A stretch of DNA of 64,000 nt from Faecalibacterium prausnitzii (GTDB taxonomy: Bacteria; Bacillota; Clostridia; Oscillospirales; Ruminococcaceae): assembly GCF_003324185.1 (NCBI RefSeq), contig NZ_PXUP01000002.1, forward strand, positions 124,001-188,000, written 5' to 3'. Shown in pieces: positions 53,818-63,358 of this stretch. The translations under genes and the position numbers were made by a program. The notes below the pieces were generated by a model. The model was not told the origin of the DNA, did no database searches, and saw nothing but the letters and a program-made list of their open reading frames with translations. Position 1 is the first letter of the stretch, and every line of letters begins with the position of its first letter.

Positions 53818-54428
53818 GGCTTTACCACGTTTCCGGCCTGTGTCAGCTTTTCAGCAATGGTGTACATATTGGTCACGCTGCCCACAGCCAGCTTCTCGGT
53901 AAGGCCATAGAAATTCAGGCAGGTGCCGCAGGTCAGGATTTCCACGCCCTGTGCCTCCAGTTCCTTGAGATCCTCCAGCATGGCAGAGCCTTCACAGGTC
54001 AGCGCCGCGCCGCCGTTATAGAACAGAATGGTCTTGGGCAGCTTGTCCTGCTGGGTCAGTGCAAATACAAAGGCCTTGAGCAGGGTCTTACCCAACTCCT
54101 CGCTGCCTTCGCCCATAACGGCAGCGGAAATAGCCACCACCGTATCGGTGCGGGCATCGGGGGTGCAGACAGGAGCATCTTCTGCTGGGGCGCTTACTGC
54201 TTCGCCCAGCGTGAACAGCACACGGTATTTGCGCTCTTCCAGTTTTTCGGCACTGTACTGATAACCCTTTTGCTGTGCCATCTTGGTCAGGTTTTGCACA
54301 GCAATCTCGTTGTCCACCAGTACCTCCACCTGTCCCGCGCCCTGCAGCTCGGAAATCGCCTTTTTTGCCTTGACAACAGGCAGCGGGCAGGCATCGCCCA
54401 GTGCATCCACTTTGATAAATTCAGCCAT
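53814..54428 (-). CDS. yedF: YedF, sulfurtransferase-like selenium metabolism protein
   Basis: 204 residues: a TusA-like N-terminal domain (DALGDACPLPVVKAKKAI, with the conserved CP-x-P) and a C-terminal DsrE/F-like domain with LTCGTCLNFYG. It is typical of selenium-dependent hydroxylase clusters. ATG 54428 has AGAGGAG 9 bases upstream; ATG 54446 overlapping selD lacks one. Confidence 0.92.
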   Translation of the reverse strand: MAEFIKVDALGDACPLPVVKAKKAISELQGAGQVEVLVDNEIAVQNLTKMAQQKGYQYSAEKLEERKYRVLFTLGEAVSAPAEDAPVCTPDARTDTVVAISAAVMGEGSEELGKTLLKAFVFALTQQDKLPKTILFYNGGAALTCEGSAMLEDLKELEAQGVEILTCGTCLNFYGLTEKLAVGSVTNMYTIAEKLTQAGNVVKP

Positions 54429-54442
54429 GTTGATTACTCCTC

Positions 54443-55480
54443 TCATTTGTCTGTTACAGTGATCTCAATTTCCTGCTTCGGCAGGATTTCTCCAACGATG
54501 CTTGCCGGCAGCCCTGCGGCGCACAACGCCTGTTCCAGTGCCGCGGCATCCGCCGGGTCTACCGCCAGCAGCAGCCCGCCGGAGGTCTGCGGGTCGAACA
54601 GAACTTCCTCCATGGCAAAGCTTACGTTCTCGAACCGAACGAACGGCCCGGTATGGTTGCGGTTGCGCTGCCCGGCGGCGGTGTACAAAAACGCATCGGC
54701 TGCTTTTTGGGCACCCGGCAGCACTGGCACGGCATTTGCATGGATGACGCAGGAAAGTTTGCCGCCCATCATTTCATGCAGATGGCCGAGAAAGCTGAAG
54801 CCGGTCACATCCGTAGCGGCATGGACGCGGTATTTGCGGCTGATCTCTGCCGCCGTTTTGTTCAGAGTGGTCATGGAGCGGATGGCGGCTTCCATCTCCT
54901 CCGGGGCGGCTTCGCCCACACGGTTTGCCGTACACAGCAGCCCCACACCCAAAGCCTTGGTCAATACCAGCTTGTCGCCCGGCATACCGGTGTCGTTCGT
55001 ATACATCCGGTGCGGGTCTACAAGGCCGGTTACAGAAAGACCGTATTTCACCCCGCTATCTGCAATGGAATGCCCGCCTGCAAGGCTGCCGCCGGCTTCT
55101 GCCACCTTTTCAGCACCGCCGCGCAAAATCTCGCCCAGCACATTCAAGTCCATATCCTCCGGAAAACAGACCAGATTCAGGGCGGTCTTTACCTCGCCGC
55201 CCATGGCGTAGACATCGCTCAGGGCGTTTGTGGCTGCGATCTGCCCAAAGGTATAGGGGTCGTCCACCATCGGCGGAAAAAAGTCCACAGTCTGCACCAG
55301 TGCAATGTTGTCCGTAATGCGGTAGACTGCGGCATCATCCCGGCTGTCATAGCCGACCAGAAGATCCGGGTCTTTTTCGCCCCGGGGCAGCTTTTCCAGA
55401 ATACGGCTCAGCACCCCGGCACCCAGCTTTGCGGTGCAGCCGCCCCCGGTACAGAATACGATCTTATCTTCCTTGCTCAT
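54443..55480 (-). CDS. selD: Selenide, water dikinase
   Basis: Makes selenophosphate from selenide and ATP. 345 residues. The glycine-rich N-terminal loop [11 protein letters not shown] carries the catalytic Cys (C15) and Lys (K18), aligned with Cys17 and Lys20 of E. coli; the second Cys of E. coli (Cys19) is Ala here. AIR-synthase-like motifs include [46 protein letters not shown] and DPQTSGGLL. No in-frame UGA selenocysteine is used. It overlaps yqeC by four bases. Confidence 0.95.
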   Translation of the reverse strand: MSKEDKIVFCTGGGCTAKLGAGVLSRILEKLPRGEKDPDLLVGYDSRDDAAVYRITDNIALVQTVDFFPPMVDDPYTFGQIAATNALSDVYAMGGEVKTALNLVCFPEDMDLNVLGEILRGGAEKVAEAGGSLAGGHSIADSGVKYGLSVTGLVDPHRMYTNDTGMPGDKLVLTKALGVGLLCTANRVGEAAPEEMEAAIRSMTTLNKTAAEISRKYRVHAATDVTGFSFLGHLHEMMGGKLSCVIHANAVPVLPGAQKAADAFLYTAAGQRNRNHTGPFVRFENVSFAMEEVLFDPQTSGGLLLAVDPADAAALEQALCAAGLPASIVGEILPKQEIEITVTDK

Positions 55481-56178
55481 GCGCGTTCTTCCTCTTTAAA
55501 ATGCGTCAGCACGCACAGTATGCCCTGCTGACGCAAAAGCTGTTGTATTTGTATGCCCTGCTGCTGCAGCTTTGGCGTATCAACCTGATTGAGTACGGCA
55601 TAAAACTGCCGGTCACCCACCGCCTTGCGGCCACCCTGCGCGCTTGCAAGCAGCTGTGCCAGCACAGACGGTGTAAGAGGCGCATCCGGCGCAGCCGCTA
55701 AAAACTGCGGACGGATGGTATCGTAGCGGAAGCAGGCCTCCCGCAAGGGCCTATCCAGCGCCGAAAGCCCTGCCATCGCCAAAACGATATCGCTTTGGGG
55801 CAGCAGCACCGGCTCGTGCGCCGCCGGGACTTTGCAGGGGTAGTGCTTTGCCCCGTCTGCTTCTATAAACACCGCATCCGCCTGCGCCATCCGGCGCAAA
55901 AGCTGCGGCTGCGGCAAAGTCAGCTTTCCGTTTTCAGCCGGGGTTCCGATCACTGCATAGTGACCCGCTTGCCATAAGGCGGTAAGCGCTGCGTCATCCG
56001 GTGCATAGCAGACTGCCGGTTGCCGGATGTGGGTGGTGGTAGTCACAAGCACCCGCCAACCCTTACGGGCACAGTGGTCTGCCATGGCATACAGCAGGGT
56101 CGTTTTGCCCCCACCGCCTACCAGAGAAACGATATGCCCTTTCTCTGCTAGAAACGGAAGCTCTTTTTCGTTCAGCAT
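55477..56178 (-). CDS. yqeC: YqeC, selenium-dependent hydroxylase accessory protein
   Basis: 233-residue P-loop protein: [19 protein letters not shown] is Walker [10 protein letters not shown] a switch-like motif and [13 protein letters not shown] a Walker B-like region. YqeC proteins occur with selenium-dependent molybdenum hydroxylases; exact activity unknown. It lies between the Mo subunit and selD. Confidence 0.9.
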   Translation of the reverse strand: MLNEKELPFLAEKGHIVSLVGGGGKTTLLYAMADHCARKGWRVLVTTTTHIRQPAVCYAPDDAALTALWQAGHYAVIGTPAENGKLTLPQPQLLRRMAQADAVFIEADGAKHYPCKVPAAHEPVLLPQSDIVLAMAGLSALDRPLREACFRYDTIRPQFLAAAPDAPLTPSVLAQLLASAQGGRKAVGDRQFYAVLNQVDTPKLQQQGIQIQQLLRQQGILCVLTHFKEEERA

Positions 56179-56184
56179 CTGCTA

Positions 56185-58473
56185 TTACTGCTTGGCTGCA
56201 ACTGCCATGGCGATCTGCTCCGGGGTGATGGGCAGCTCGTAGAAGCGGGTGCCGATGGCGTTGTAGATGGCGTCCGAGATGGCGGGCAGCGGCGTATTGA
56301 TGACCACCTCACCGATGGACTTTGCGCCAAAGGGGCCGTTGGGCTCATAGCTATTCTCAAACTCCACATGGATATGCCCGATATCGTTGCGGGCAGGGAT
56401 CTTGTACTGGAACAGAGAGTTCTCCTCCGGGTATCCGTTTCTGTCGTAGGTGATGTTCTCGGTCAGGGTCATACCGATGCCCTGCAAAATACCGCCCTCT
56501 GCCTGCACACGGGTCAGGTTGGGGTTGATGGGGGTGCCGCAGTCCACGCAGGCGTCAAATTCCAGCACCTTCACCTCGCCGGTCTCGGTATCCACCTCTA
56601 CCTCGGCAGCGCCCACCATATACGGCGGCGGCGACAAAGGCGAGGTATGGGTCTCGGTAAATTCCAGCGGGATCTTATGGCCAAACTGAGAAGCAAAGGC
56701 GATCTCGGACAGGGTCTTTTGGCGGGTGGGGTCAGCGCTTTCAAACACGACTTTGCCGTCAAACTCCACAGCATCCGCCGGGCATTCCAGCAGCTCTGCG
56801 CCCAACTTGCAGATCTGTTCCCGCAGCTTCATGGCGCACTTTTCGGTAGCCTTACCGGTGACATAGGTGGTGCTAGAGGCGTAGGAGCCGGAATCGTAAG
56901 GGGAAGAATCCGTATCCGCACCAAAGACGGTAATGTTATCCAGCGGGCAGTCCAGCACCTCGGCGGCGATCTGCGCCAGCGTAGTATCGCAGCCGGTGCC
57001 CATATCGGCAGCACCGATCATAAGGGTATAAAAGCCGTCATCGTTCAGTTTGAGGGTAGCACTGCCCACGTCCATGCCGGAAATGCCGGAGCCCTGCATG
57101 GCCATACCCATGCCTACGGCACGGATCTTGCCGTTGCCCATATCCCGGGCGGGGTACTTGTGCTCCCAGTCGATCATCTCGCGCACCTTAAGCACACACC
57201 GGTCCAGCGCACAGCTGGTATTTACTGCGCCGTAGTAGGCGGGCATCACATCACCCTCCTGCACGGTGTTCTTCAGACGCAGTGCAATGGGGTCCATGTT
57301 CAGCTTGTGCGCCAGCTCGTTCACGGCAGACTCCACCGCAAACAGGCCCTGTGTAGCACCATAGCCGCGGTATGCACCGGCAGACATGTGGTTGGTGTAC
57401 ACCACATCGCTGACAAAGCGGAAGGCTTCGGCCTTGCCGTACAGCGGGATGGACTTATGACCGGACAGGCCCACGGTAGTGGGGCCGTGCTCGCCGTAAG
57501 CACCGGTGTTGGACAGGGTGTACAGGTCAATGCCCTTCACAATGCCATCCTTGGTAGCGCCCAGACGGACGTGCATCTCCATCTCGTGGCGCGGCGAGGA
57601 AGCCGTCTGACTTTCCACACGGCTGAAGATGAGCTTGGAGGGCTTTTTGGTCATCCAAGTCACAAAAGCCGGGTACACCTCGCTGACCGCGGTCTGCTTA
57701 GCGCCAAAGCCGCCGCCGATGCGGGGCTTGGAGACACGCACCATGGACTTGGGAATGTGCAGTGCATTGGCAATGTTGCGGCGGGCGTGGAACACGATCT
57801 GGGTAGAGCTGAGCACATTCAGCCGCCCATAAGTATCAATGGAACAATAGGTGCGGAAGGTCTCCATCATGGCCTGCTGACAGGCCTTGGTGTGGTACAC
57901 ATGGTCGATGACCACATCGCACCCGGCCAGCACAGCGTCGATATCACCATTGCCGCATTCATCATGAGCGCAGAGGTTGCGCTTGTTGTCGGCGCCCACG
58001 GGGGCAAGGCTTTCCCAGTTATCCTCCGGATGCACAAGGATAGGATTATCCTTTGCGGTGTGGAAATCCAGCACGGCTTCCAGCACCTCATAATCCACTT
58101 TAATGAGCTTGAGTGCCTTGTCCACGCACTTTTCATCCTTACCGGCTACGATGGCCACCACGTCTCCCACAAAGCGGACGTGGCGATCGATCAGCAGACG
58201 GTCGTAGGGGCTGGCCTCCGGGTAAGTCTGGCCGGCCTGCGTGTAGCGGCGGGCATCCTGCGGCACATCCTCCCAAGTGAAGATAGCCTCGATGCCGGGC
58301 ACTTTTTTGGCAACAGCGGTGTTGATGCTGCGGACGATGGCGTTTGCATGGGGCGAGCGCAGCAGCTTGACGATCAGGCAGTCCTGCGGGATGATGTCAT
58401 CCATATAGACAGGCTGGCCGGTGACCAGCTGCATCGCATCTTTTTTGCGGAACGGTTTGTTGACGGTTTTCAC
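56185..58473 (-). CDS. Selenium-dependent xanthine dehydrogenase-like Mo-binding subunit
   Basis: 762-residue molybdopterin subunit of the xanthine oxidase family. Landmarks: IGGGFGAK (Mo-pterin), AYRGYGATQGLFAVESA, MGTGCDTT, DACVDCGTPINPNLTRVQAEGG-type region (about 690) and the catalytic Glu in AKSIGEVVINTP. Start GTG 58473 overlaps the Fe-S subunit stop, with GGAGGG 6 bases before it. With SelD, YedF, YqeB and YqeC around it, the enzyme probably carries a labile Se on Mo; purine hydroxylation is likely, but substrate is inferred. Confidence 0.9.
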   Translation of the reverse strand: MKTVNKPFRKKDAMQLVTGQPVYMDDIIPQDCLIVKLLRSPHANAIVRSINTAVAKKVPGIEAIFTWEDVPQDARRYTQAGQTYPEASPYDRLLIDRHVRFVGDVVAIVAGKDEKCVDKALKLIKVDYEVLEAVLDFHTAKDNPILVHPEDNWESLAPVGADNKRNLCAHDECGNGDIDAVLAGCDVVIDHVYHTKACQQAMMETFRTYCSIDTYGRLNVLSSTQIVFHARRNIANALHIPKSMVRVSKPRIGGGFGAKQTAVSEVYPAFVTWMTKKPSKLIFSRVESQTASSPRHEMEMHVRLGATKDGIVKGIDLYTLSNTGAYGEHGPTTVGLSGHKSIPLYGKAEAFRFVSDVVYTNHMSAGAYRGYGATQGLFAVESAVNELAHKLNMDPIALRLKNTVQEGDVMPAYYGAVNTSCALDRCVLKVREMIDWEHKYPARDMGNGKIRAVGMGMAMQGSGISGMDVGSATLKLNDDGFYTLMIGAADMGTGCDTTLAQIAAEVLDCPLDNITVFGADTDSSPYDSGSYASSTTYVTGKATEKCAMKLREQICKLGAELLECPADAVEFDGKVVFESADPTRQKTLSEIAFASQFGHKIPLEFTETHTSPLSPPPYMVGAAEVEVDTETGEVKVLEFDACVDCGTPINPNLTRVQAEGGILQGIGMTLTENITYDRNGYPEENSLFQYKIPARNDIGHIHVEFENSYEPNGPFGAKSIGEVVINTPLPAISDAIYNAIGTRFYELPITPEQIAMAVAAKQ

Positions 58474-58940
58474 TGTACGCCCTCCTTCTGCTTTTTCCAT
58501 GCCAGAAAGCTCATAATGCCGCGCAGCTGGCCTTCGTAGCCGGAGCAGCGGCACAGGTTTCCGGCAAGGTATTCCTTCACCTGCTCTTCGGTGGGGTACG
58601 GCTGCTCCCGGAATAAAGCCAGCGCATTCATAATAAAGCCCGGGTTGCAGAAGCCGCACTGCTCTGCACCCTGATCTGCGATAAAGGCACCGAACTCGGC
58701 GGCCTCCTCCTGCAGACCCTCCAGCGTGGTGATCTTGTGCCCATCGGCGCGGGCTGCCAGCACGGAGCAGGACAGCACAGGCTTATCGTCCATAAATACG
58801 GTGCACAGACCGCAGTTGGAAGTCTCGCAGCCGCGCTTGACGCTCTTGCAGCCGTGTGCACGGACAAAATCGATCAAAAGCATATCCGGGGCGATCTCCT
58901 CGGACACCCGGATGCCGTTCAAGGTAAGTGTGATCTGCAT
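58470..58940 (-). CDS. Molybdenum hydroxylase [2Fe-2S] subunit
   Basis: 156 residues. N-terminal plant-type [2Fe-2S] ferredoxin (C-x4-C-x2-C around GCETSNCGLCTV) and the C-terminal cluster (QCGFCNPGFIMN then GNLCRCSGY). It transfers electrons from Mo to FAD. Starts one base before the FAD gene stop and overlaps the Mo subunit. Confidence 0.95.
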   Translation of the reverse strand: MQITLTLNGIRVSEEIAPDMLLIDFVRAHGCKSVKRGCETSNCGLCTVFMDDKPVLSCSVLAARADGHKITTLEGLQEEAAEFGAFIADQGAEQCGFCNPGFIMNALALFREQPYPTEEQVKEYLAGNLCRCSGYEGQLRGIMSFLAWKKQKEGVQ

Positions 58941-59744
58941 TTACTTTTCCTCCTGCATTTTACGCTGTTCCAGCTCCAGCACTGCGCGCTTTGTCAGCAC
59001 GCCTGCCAGATGTCTGCGGTATTCGGCGCTGCCGCGCATATTGGATCCGGTAACGATCTGCGCCTTTACGCTTTCGGCAAACTGCGCGGCAAGCTGTTCT
59101 GCCGCAAGGGCAGGCTCTGCCGGGAGTTCGAACCGCACGGCGCGCAGCGGACGCGCACCAATGACGATGTTGTAATCGCCGTTCTCCATCCGGGCGGCAG
59201 CACAGGTCAGCACCGGGATATCGGTCTGGCTGTTGCGCACCGACTGGTAATAAATCTGCATCGGTGTCTTTTTTACAATCAGCCGCACCAGAATGTCCCG
59301 GTCGTAGGGGCGCTGTGCATATTCCTGCAGCGGCAGGATGCCGCCCTTGTACAGTTCCACATCACAATCCATGGCAAGGAACATGGTCAGCACATCCGAA
59401 AAGCCGAACCGGCTGTAAATGCTGCCACCCACAGTAGCCAGATTGCGCAGCTGCACGCCCACGATATGGCGCACAGCCTCCCGCATAGCGCCGTGGGTGT
59501 AGGCGGCAAGCCCCGGGTGCTGTTCCAGCTGACGCAGGGTGACCATAGCGCCGATGGAAAAGCCCTCCTCGTTCTCCTCAATGGTATCCAGTCCCAGACC
59601 GGAAAGGTCGATGGCGGTGCCGACATTGATGGTTTCCATCTTCAGCCAGATCATGCCGCCCAAAATGCGGTTTGGTTTTTTCTGGTTCAGCTGCCACGCT
59701 TCCTCCAGACTTTCTGCCCGCTTGTATTCTCGGATCGTCATCAT
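58941..59744 (-). CDS. Molybdenum hydroxylase FAD-binding subunit
   Basis: 267 residues. The FAD loop is visible as ILGGMIWLKME near the N-terminus and in ATVGGSIYSRFGFSDV; the C-terminal CO-dehydrogenase flavoprotein domain follows. It is the first gene of the leftward enzyme operon, divergent from the mocA-like gene. Confidence 0.9.
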   Translation of the reverse strand: MMTIREYKRAESLEEAWQLNQKKPNRILGGMIWLKMETINVGTAIDLSGLGLDTIEENEEGFSIGAMVTLRQLEQHPGLAAYTHGAMREAVRHIVGVQLRNLATVGGSIYSRFGFSDVLTMFLAMDCDVELYKGGILPLQEYAQRPYDRDILVRLIVKKTPMQIYYQSVRNSQTDIPVLTCAAARMENGDYNIVIGARPLRAVRFELPAEPALAAEQLAAQFAESVKAQIVTGSNMRGSAEYRRHLAGVLTKRAVLELEQRKMQEEK

Positions 59745-59847
59745 GTGCAGTACCTCTCTTTTCTATCGCTGCGATATCTCTGCTTTTATTTTAGCACAGC
59801 TTTCGATATAATACTATTATAAAATGCTGCTGAAGGGGTGTTTTTGT

Positions 59848-60507
59848 ATGAAGAAGTCGCTTACGGTCGGCTGTGTGATCATGGCCTCCGGGCTGAGCCG
59901 CCGGTTTGGCACAAACAAGCTACTGGCAGATTTTTGCGGGCAACCCATGCTCTGCCGTGCTTTTGACGCTACCGCCACACCCGGTATCGCTGCCCGCATC
60001 GTGGTGACCCGCTCGGAGGAGGTGCAGGCACTGTGCAGGGCGCAGGGCGTCCCGGTGCTGCTGCACAGCCTGCCCGGCCGCAACGATACCGTTCGGCTGG
60101 GTCTTTCGGCGCTGCTGGAGCAGCTGCCGGAGCTTAGCGGTTGTATGTTTCTGCCCGGGGATCAGCCCCTGCTGCGCCGGGAGACGGTAGAAGCTATGAC
60201 AGAGCGCTTCTGCCAGGAGCGGTTGTACCCGGCAGAATGGCAAAAAGAAACAGAACGGGAGATCTTCCGTCTGGGAGCCGTGGCCGAAAACGACCCGGCG
60301 CCTCTTGTTGGAAGTCCCGTTCTGTTTGGAAGCAGTTTCTTTCCGGAACTGCTCACCCTGCCGGAAAATAAAGGCGGCAACGTGCTGCTTAAAAAGTATC
60401 CTGCGCAGGTGCGCACGGTTTACATTGCGGACAGCGCAGAGCTGCTGGATGCAGACACCCCGGAGGTGTTGCAGCAGCTGGAAGCCCTTGCCCGACAAAA
60501 AAGTTAA
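59848..60507 (+). CDS. mocA: MocA-like molybdenum cofactor nucleotidyltransferase
   Basis: 219-residue MobA/MocA-type NTP transferase: IMASGLSRRFGTNKLLADFCG is the nucleotide loop, FLPGDQPLLRRETV the catalytic region. It should convert the pterin cofactor to its cytosine dinucleotide form used by the xanthine oxidase family. ATG 59848 follows GAAGGGG. TATAAT-like sequence lies at 59806-59811 in the divergent gap. Confidence 0.85.
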   Translation: MKKSLTVGCVIMASGLSRRFGTNKLLADFCGQPMLCRAFDATATPGIAARIVVTRSEEVQALCRAQGVPVLLHSLPGRNDTVRLGLSALLEQLPELSGCMFLPGDQPLLRRETVEAMTERFCQERLYPAEWQKETEREIFRLGAVAENDPAPLVGSPVLFGSSFFPELLTLPENKGGNVLLKKYPAQVRTVYIADSAELLDADTPEVLQQLEALARQKS

Positions 60508-60510
60508 AAT

Positions 60511-61908
60511 TTATTCTGCCATATCGTTCTTGGGCAGCAGCACGTTCAGCAGAATTGCCACAAAGGCGGCCGGAACAATGCCGGACTCGCCGCAGATCAG
60601 CTGGAGGGCCTGCGGAGCCTGTGCCAGAATGCCGCTGTTGGCACCCATGCCATAGCCCACGCCCAGTGCCACAGACACGATGGTCAGGTGGCGCGGAGTC
60701 ATCTTTTCCTTGGTGATCAGCTGGATGCCGCTGACCACGATGGAAGAGAACATCATAACGGCAGCACCGCCCAGAACGGCCTGCGGCATGATGGAAATCA
60801 GCGCACCCAGCTTGGGGATCAGGCCGCAGAGGATCAGGAACACGGCACCGGAGGCCAGTGCCATACGGTTAACCACCTTGGTCATGGCCACCAGACCCAC
60901 GTTCTGGCTGAAGGAGGTATTGGGCAGCACGCCGAACAGTGCGGCAAAGGTAGAGCCGAGGCCATCGCAGATGACGCCGCCGGACAGCTCCTTATCAGAG
61001 GGCTCACGGTTCATGCCGCCCTCCATCACGCCGGAGATATCGCCCACAGTCTCCACTGCGGTAACGATGAACATGATCAGCACCGGCAGGATTGCACGGG
61101 CATCGAATACCACCTTGACCGGCATCAGCTTGGGTACTGCGAACCAGGAGGCCTGTGCCACCTTGTTCCAGTTGAGCACCCATGCCTTGGTGAACTCTAC
61201 ACCATCAGCAGTCACGCCGGTGGTGGGCAGCACCAGACCCATAATGAAAGCAACCACATAACCGGCCAGAATGCCGATGAGGATGGCAGAGGAGCTAAGG
61301 AAGCCGGTGGTCCAGTGTTTGAAGAACAGGATGACCACCAGCACGAACAGTGCCAGAAGCAGGTTCTCCACAGAGCCGAAGTCCTTGGCCTTGTTGCCGC
61401 CGCCGAAGGAGTTGATGCCCACCGAGATCAGCGAAAGACCGATGGAAAGCACCACCGTGCCGGTGACCACCGGCGGGAAGAACCTGCGCAGCGGCTTCAG
61501 GAAGAAGCCCAGCACGCTTTCAAAAATACCGCCGATGATGGATGCGCCCATGATCGCGCCATAGGCCAGCACACCGCCGCCCATCGTGCCCACAACGCTG
61601 TTGAACACGCCGATAAAGCCGGAACTGGTACCCATGATGATAGGCACTGCGCCGCCCACGGGTCCGATGGTGAACAACTGCACCAGCGTAACGATGCCTG
61701 CCACGAACATGGCGCTCTGCAGCAGGGTGACCTGCAGGTCTGCAAACTCGCCGCCTGCAATGCCGCAGGCGCTGGTAATGATCAGCAGCGGGGTCAGGTT
61801 GCCCACGAACATGGCGCAGACATGCTGCAAGCCCAGCGGGATGGCCTGCCGCAGGGACATTTTGGCTTCAAACTGATAAGCCGCTTCTTCAAGCTTGACT
61901 TCCTTCAA
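60511..61908 (-). CDS. NCS2-family nucleobase permease (xanthine/uracil type)
   Basis: 465-residue transporter with about 14 hydrophobic helices. The NCS2 signatures LGLQHVCAMFVGN (His in TM1), the EXXGD-like AVETVGDISGV and NTSFSQNVGLVAMT are clear. The neighbouring purine hydroxylase suggests xanthine or urate uptake. TTG 61908 lies 10 bases from AGGAG; an ATG at 61860 (MSLRQAIPLG) is an alternative. Confidence 0.93.
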   Translation of the reverse strand: MKEVKLEEAAYQFEAKMSLRQAIPLGLQHVCAMFVGNLTPLLIITSACGIAGGEFADLQVTLLQSAMFVAGIVTLVQLFTIGPVGGAVPIIMGTSSGFIGVFNSVVGTMGGGVLAYGAIMGASIIGGIFESVLGFFLKPLRRFFPPVVTGTVVLSIGLSLISVGINSFGGGNKAKDFGSVENLLLALFVLVVILFFKHWTTGFLSSSAILIGILAGYVVAFIMGLVLPTTGVTADGVEFTKAWVLNWNKVAQASWFAVPKLMPVKVVFDARAILPVLIMFIVTAVETVGDISGVMEGGMNREPSDKELSGGVICDGLGSTFAALFGVLPNTSFSQNVGLVAMTKVVNRMALASGAVFLILCGLIPKLGALISIMPQAVLGGAAVMMFSSIVVSGIQLITKEKMTPRHLTIVSVALGVGYGMGANSGILAQAPQALQLICGESGIVPAAFVAILLNVLLPKNDMAE

Positions 61909-61974
61909 AAATTCCACTCTCCTCAAGGTTTTAAAGGTTTATGCGGTTCGGATGCTTTGCAAAAAAGCGAAAAT

Positions 61975-62003
61975 ATTATAGCAAAATGCAGATAAGATGT
62001 AAA
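61975..62003 (-). promoter_or_regulatory. Sigma-A-type promoter of the permease gene
   Basis: On the - strand: TTTACA (62003-61998), 17-base spacer, TATAAT (61980-61975). The leader to the start is only about 60 bases; no purine riboswitch was recognised in it. Confidence 0.75.
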
Positions 62004-62070
62004 ATAAGTATGACTTTTTATATGAAGAAATGCTGCATCCTTTAAGCGAACTTTTCTTCGGCAGACAAGC

Positions 62071-62142
62071 AAAAAAGCAGGGCTTCCGCATGATTTGTCC
62101 AGCCTGATTCGCCTGGCATCATACAGAATCCCCTGCTTTTTT
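62071..62142. terminator. Long bidirectional structured terminator
   Basis: AAAAAAGCAGGG (62071-62082) pairs with CCCTGCTTTTTT (62131-62142). Inside are ATGAT/ATCAT and CCAG/CTGG pairs, giving a long interrupted hairpin with T runs on both strands. It ends the RmlD-like gene leftward and shields the permease promoter. The rest of this gap shows no gene. Confidence 0.7.
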
Positions 62143-62193
62143 CGTGCTTTTCTCTGTTTTTTGTGCGATACGGAAAAATTTTTGTTTCTGCAG

Positions 62194-63030
62194 TCAGAGC
62201 AGTCCATAATCCCGCAAACAGCGCGTCAGCCCTGCCTGTGTGGTGTCAAATACGATGCCCTGCGCCCGCAGCTTGCTGCAATCCATCGCAAGATTCCGTG
62301 CCCAGTCAGCTTCCTGAATATCGACCGTGATCCCCAGTGTCTCAGCAAACTGCCGGGCGGTCAGTACCATGTTTTCAGCGTTTTCACTGCCAAAGTTATA
62401 GACCCCGCCGGGCAGGGTCAGGGCAGCTTCCAGCAGTGCTACCGCCTGCCGGACATAGGTGATGCCCCGGAAGTCCCAGACAGAAAAGCGGACAGATTCT
62501 CCCCGCTGCGCCGCACGCAGAAGGTTCAGCGGCAGGTTGCCCCGGATGGGCAGCCGGTAGCCCGGCAGGTCGTACATCCATGTGGCGCGCAGCAATACGG
62601 CACCCGGGCAGAGCGCCTGCACCCGCTGCTCCATTTCCAGCTTGCCCTGCCCGTACACATTGGCAGGCTTTAACGGAATTGTTTCCGGCAGCGGGCCGGA
62701 CTGCTCCACACCGGCATAGACCTGATCCGAGCTGAAAGCCACCAGCTTTGCGCCGATCTCAGCTGCCGCCCGGGCAAGCCAGACCGACAGTTCCACATTG
62801 GCGCGGTAAGCCTGCTCCGGGTGGCCGGCGCAGTAGCCGGTATCCGAAATGGCTGCAGTGTGCAGAATGACATCCGGGCGCTGCTGCAAAACAGCCTGCC
62901 GCACGGCGTCCTCCCCTGCTGTTGCCAGAAAGCCTTTAGGAAAGGTGCACAGTTCGTAATGCCCCGCCCATTGCTGCATCACGCGGGAGCCCACAAAGCC
63001 GCCTGCACCGGTTACAAGGATCTTTTTCAT
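62194..63030 (-). CDS. RmlD-like NAD(P)-dependent sugar-nucleotide reductase/epimerase
   Basis: 278-residue short-chain dehydrogenase: cofactor loop KKILVTGAGGFVGSRVMQQ, SDQVYAG and the catalytic YGQGKLEMEQRV (YxxxK). It resembles dTDP-4-dehydrorhamnose reductase, but no rml genes are adjacent, so the substrate is unknown. ATG 63030 follows GGGAGA. Confidence 0.8.
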   Translation of the reverse strand: MKKILVTGAGGFVGSRVMQQWAGHYELCTFPKGFLATAGEDAVRQAVLQQRPDVILHTAAISDTGYCAGHPEQAYRANVELSVWLARAAAEIGAKLVAFSSDQVYAGVEQSGPLPETIPLKPANVYGQGKLEMEQRVQALCPGAVLLRATWMYDLPGYRLPIRGNLPLNLLRAAQRGESVRFSVWDFRGITYVRQAVALLEAALTLPGGVYNFGSENAENMVLTARQFAETLGITVDIQEADWARNLAMDCSKLRAQGIVFDTTQAGLTRCLRDYGLL

Positions 63031-63052
63031 TTTGTTCTCCCGCAATAAGGCA

Positions 63053-63358
63053 TCAGATAAAAAATTCCAGCACGAACACCACGGCACAGCAGCCTGCAGC
63101 CACCTGAAACAGGCTTGCGCCAAACCATGCGGCAGCAATGCCGACTACCAGTGCAACAGCACCTGCTGCCGGGCTCTGCGTTGCCTGAATGATGGCCGGA
63201 AAGGTCATCACAGCCAGCGTTACATAGGGCACATAGTACAAAAACGACTGGATGAAGCGGTTTTTGATCGGTTTGCGGATCAGCGTCAGCGGCAGGATGC
63301 GGATGGCATAGGACACCAGCGCCATGACCGCAATATAGATATAATTGTTATGCGTCAT
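63053..63358 (-). CDS. azlD: AzlD-family branched-chain amino acid exporter small subunit
   Basis: 101-residue membrane protein with four hydrophobic helices; AVMALVSYAIRILPLTLIRK and YYVPYVTLAVMTFPAI match AzlD. It overlaps the azlC stop by 11 bases; GGAGGA precedes ATG 63358. Together AzlCD export branched-chain amino acids or analogues. Confidence 0.9.
   Translation of the reverse strand: MTHNNYIYIAVMALVSYAIRILPLTLIRKPIKNRFIQSFLYYVPYVTLAVMTFPAIIQATQSPAAGAVALVVGIAAAWFGASLFQVAAGCCAVVFVLEFFI

Noticed and set aside
54443-55480. Selenocysteine codon in SelD
   Set aside because: The catalytic position is an ordinary Cys codon and the frame has no internal UGA.
56368-58539. 723-codon open frame on the + strand opposite the Mo-binding hydroxylase subunit
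   Set aside because: Its composition is His/Gly-rich without domains; the - strand gene has clear xanthine oxidase family motifs.
61909-61974. Purine riboswitch or PurR box in the permease leader
   Set aside because: The leader is only about 60 bases and lacks the three-way-junction core; only a half CCGAAC motif is present, which is too short to claim.
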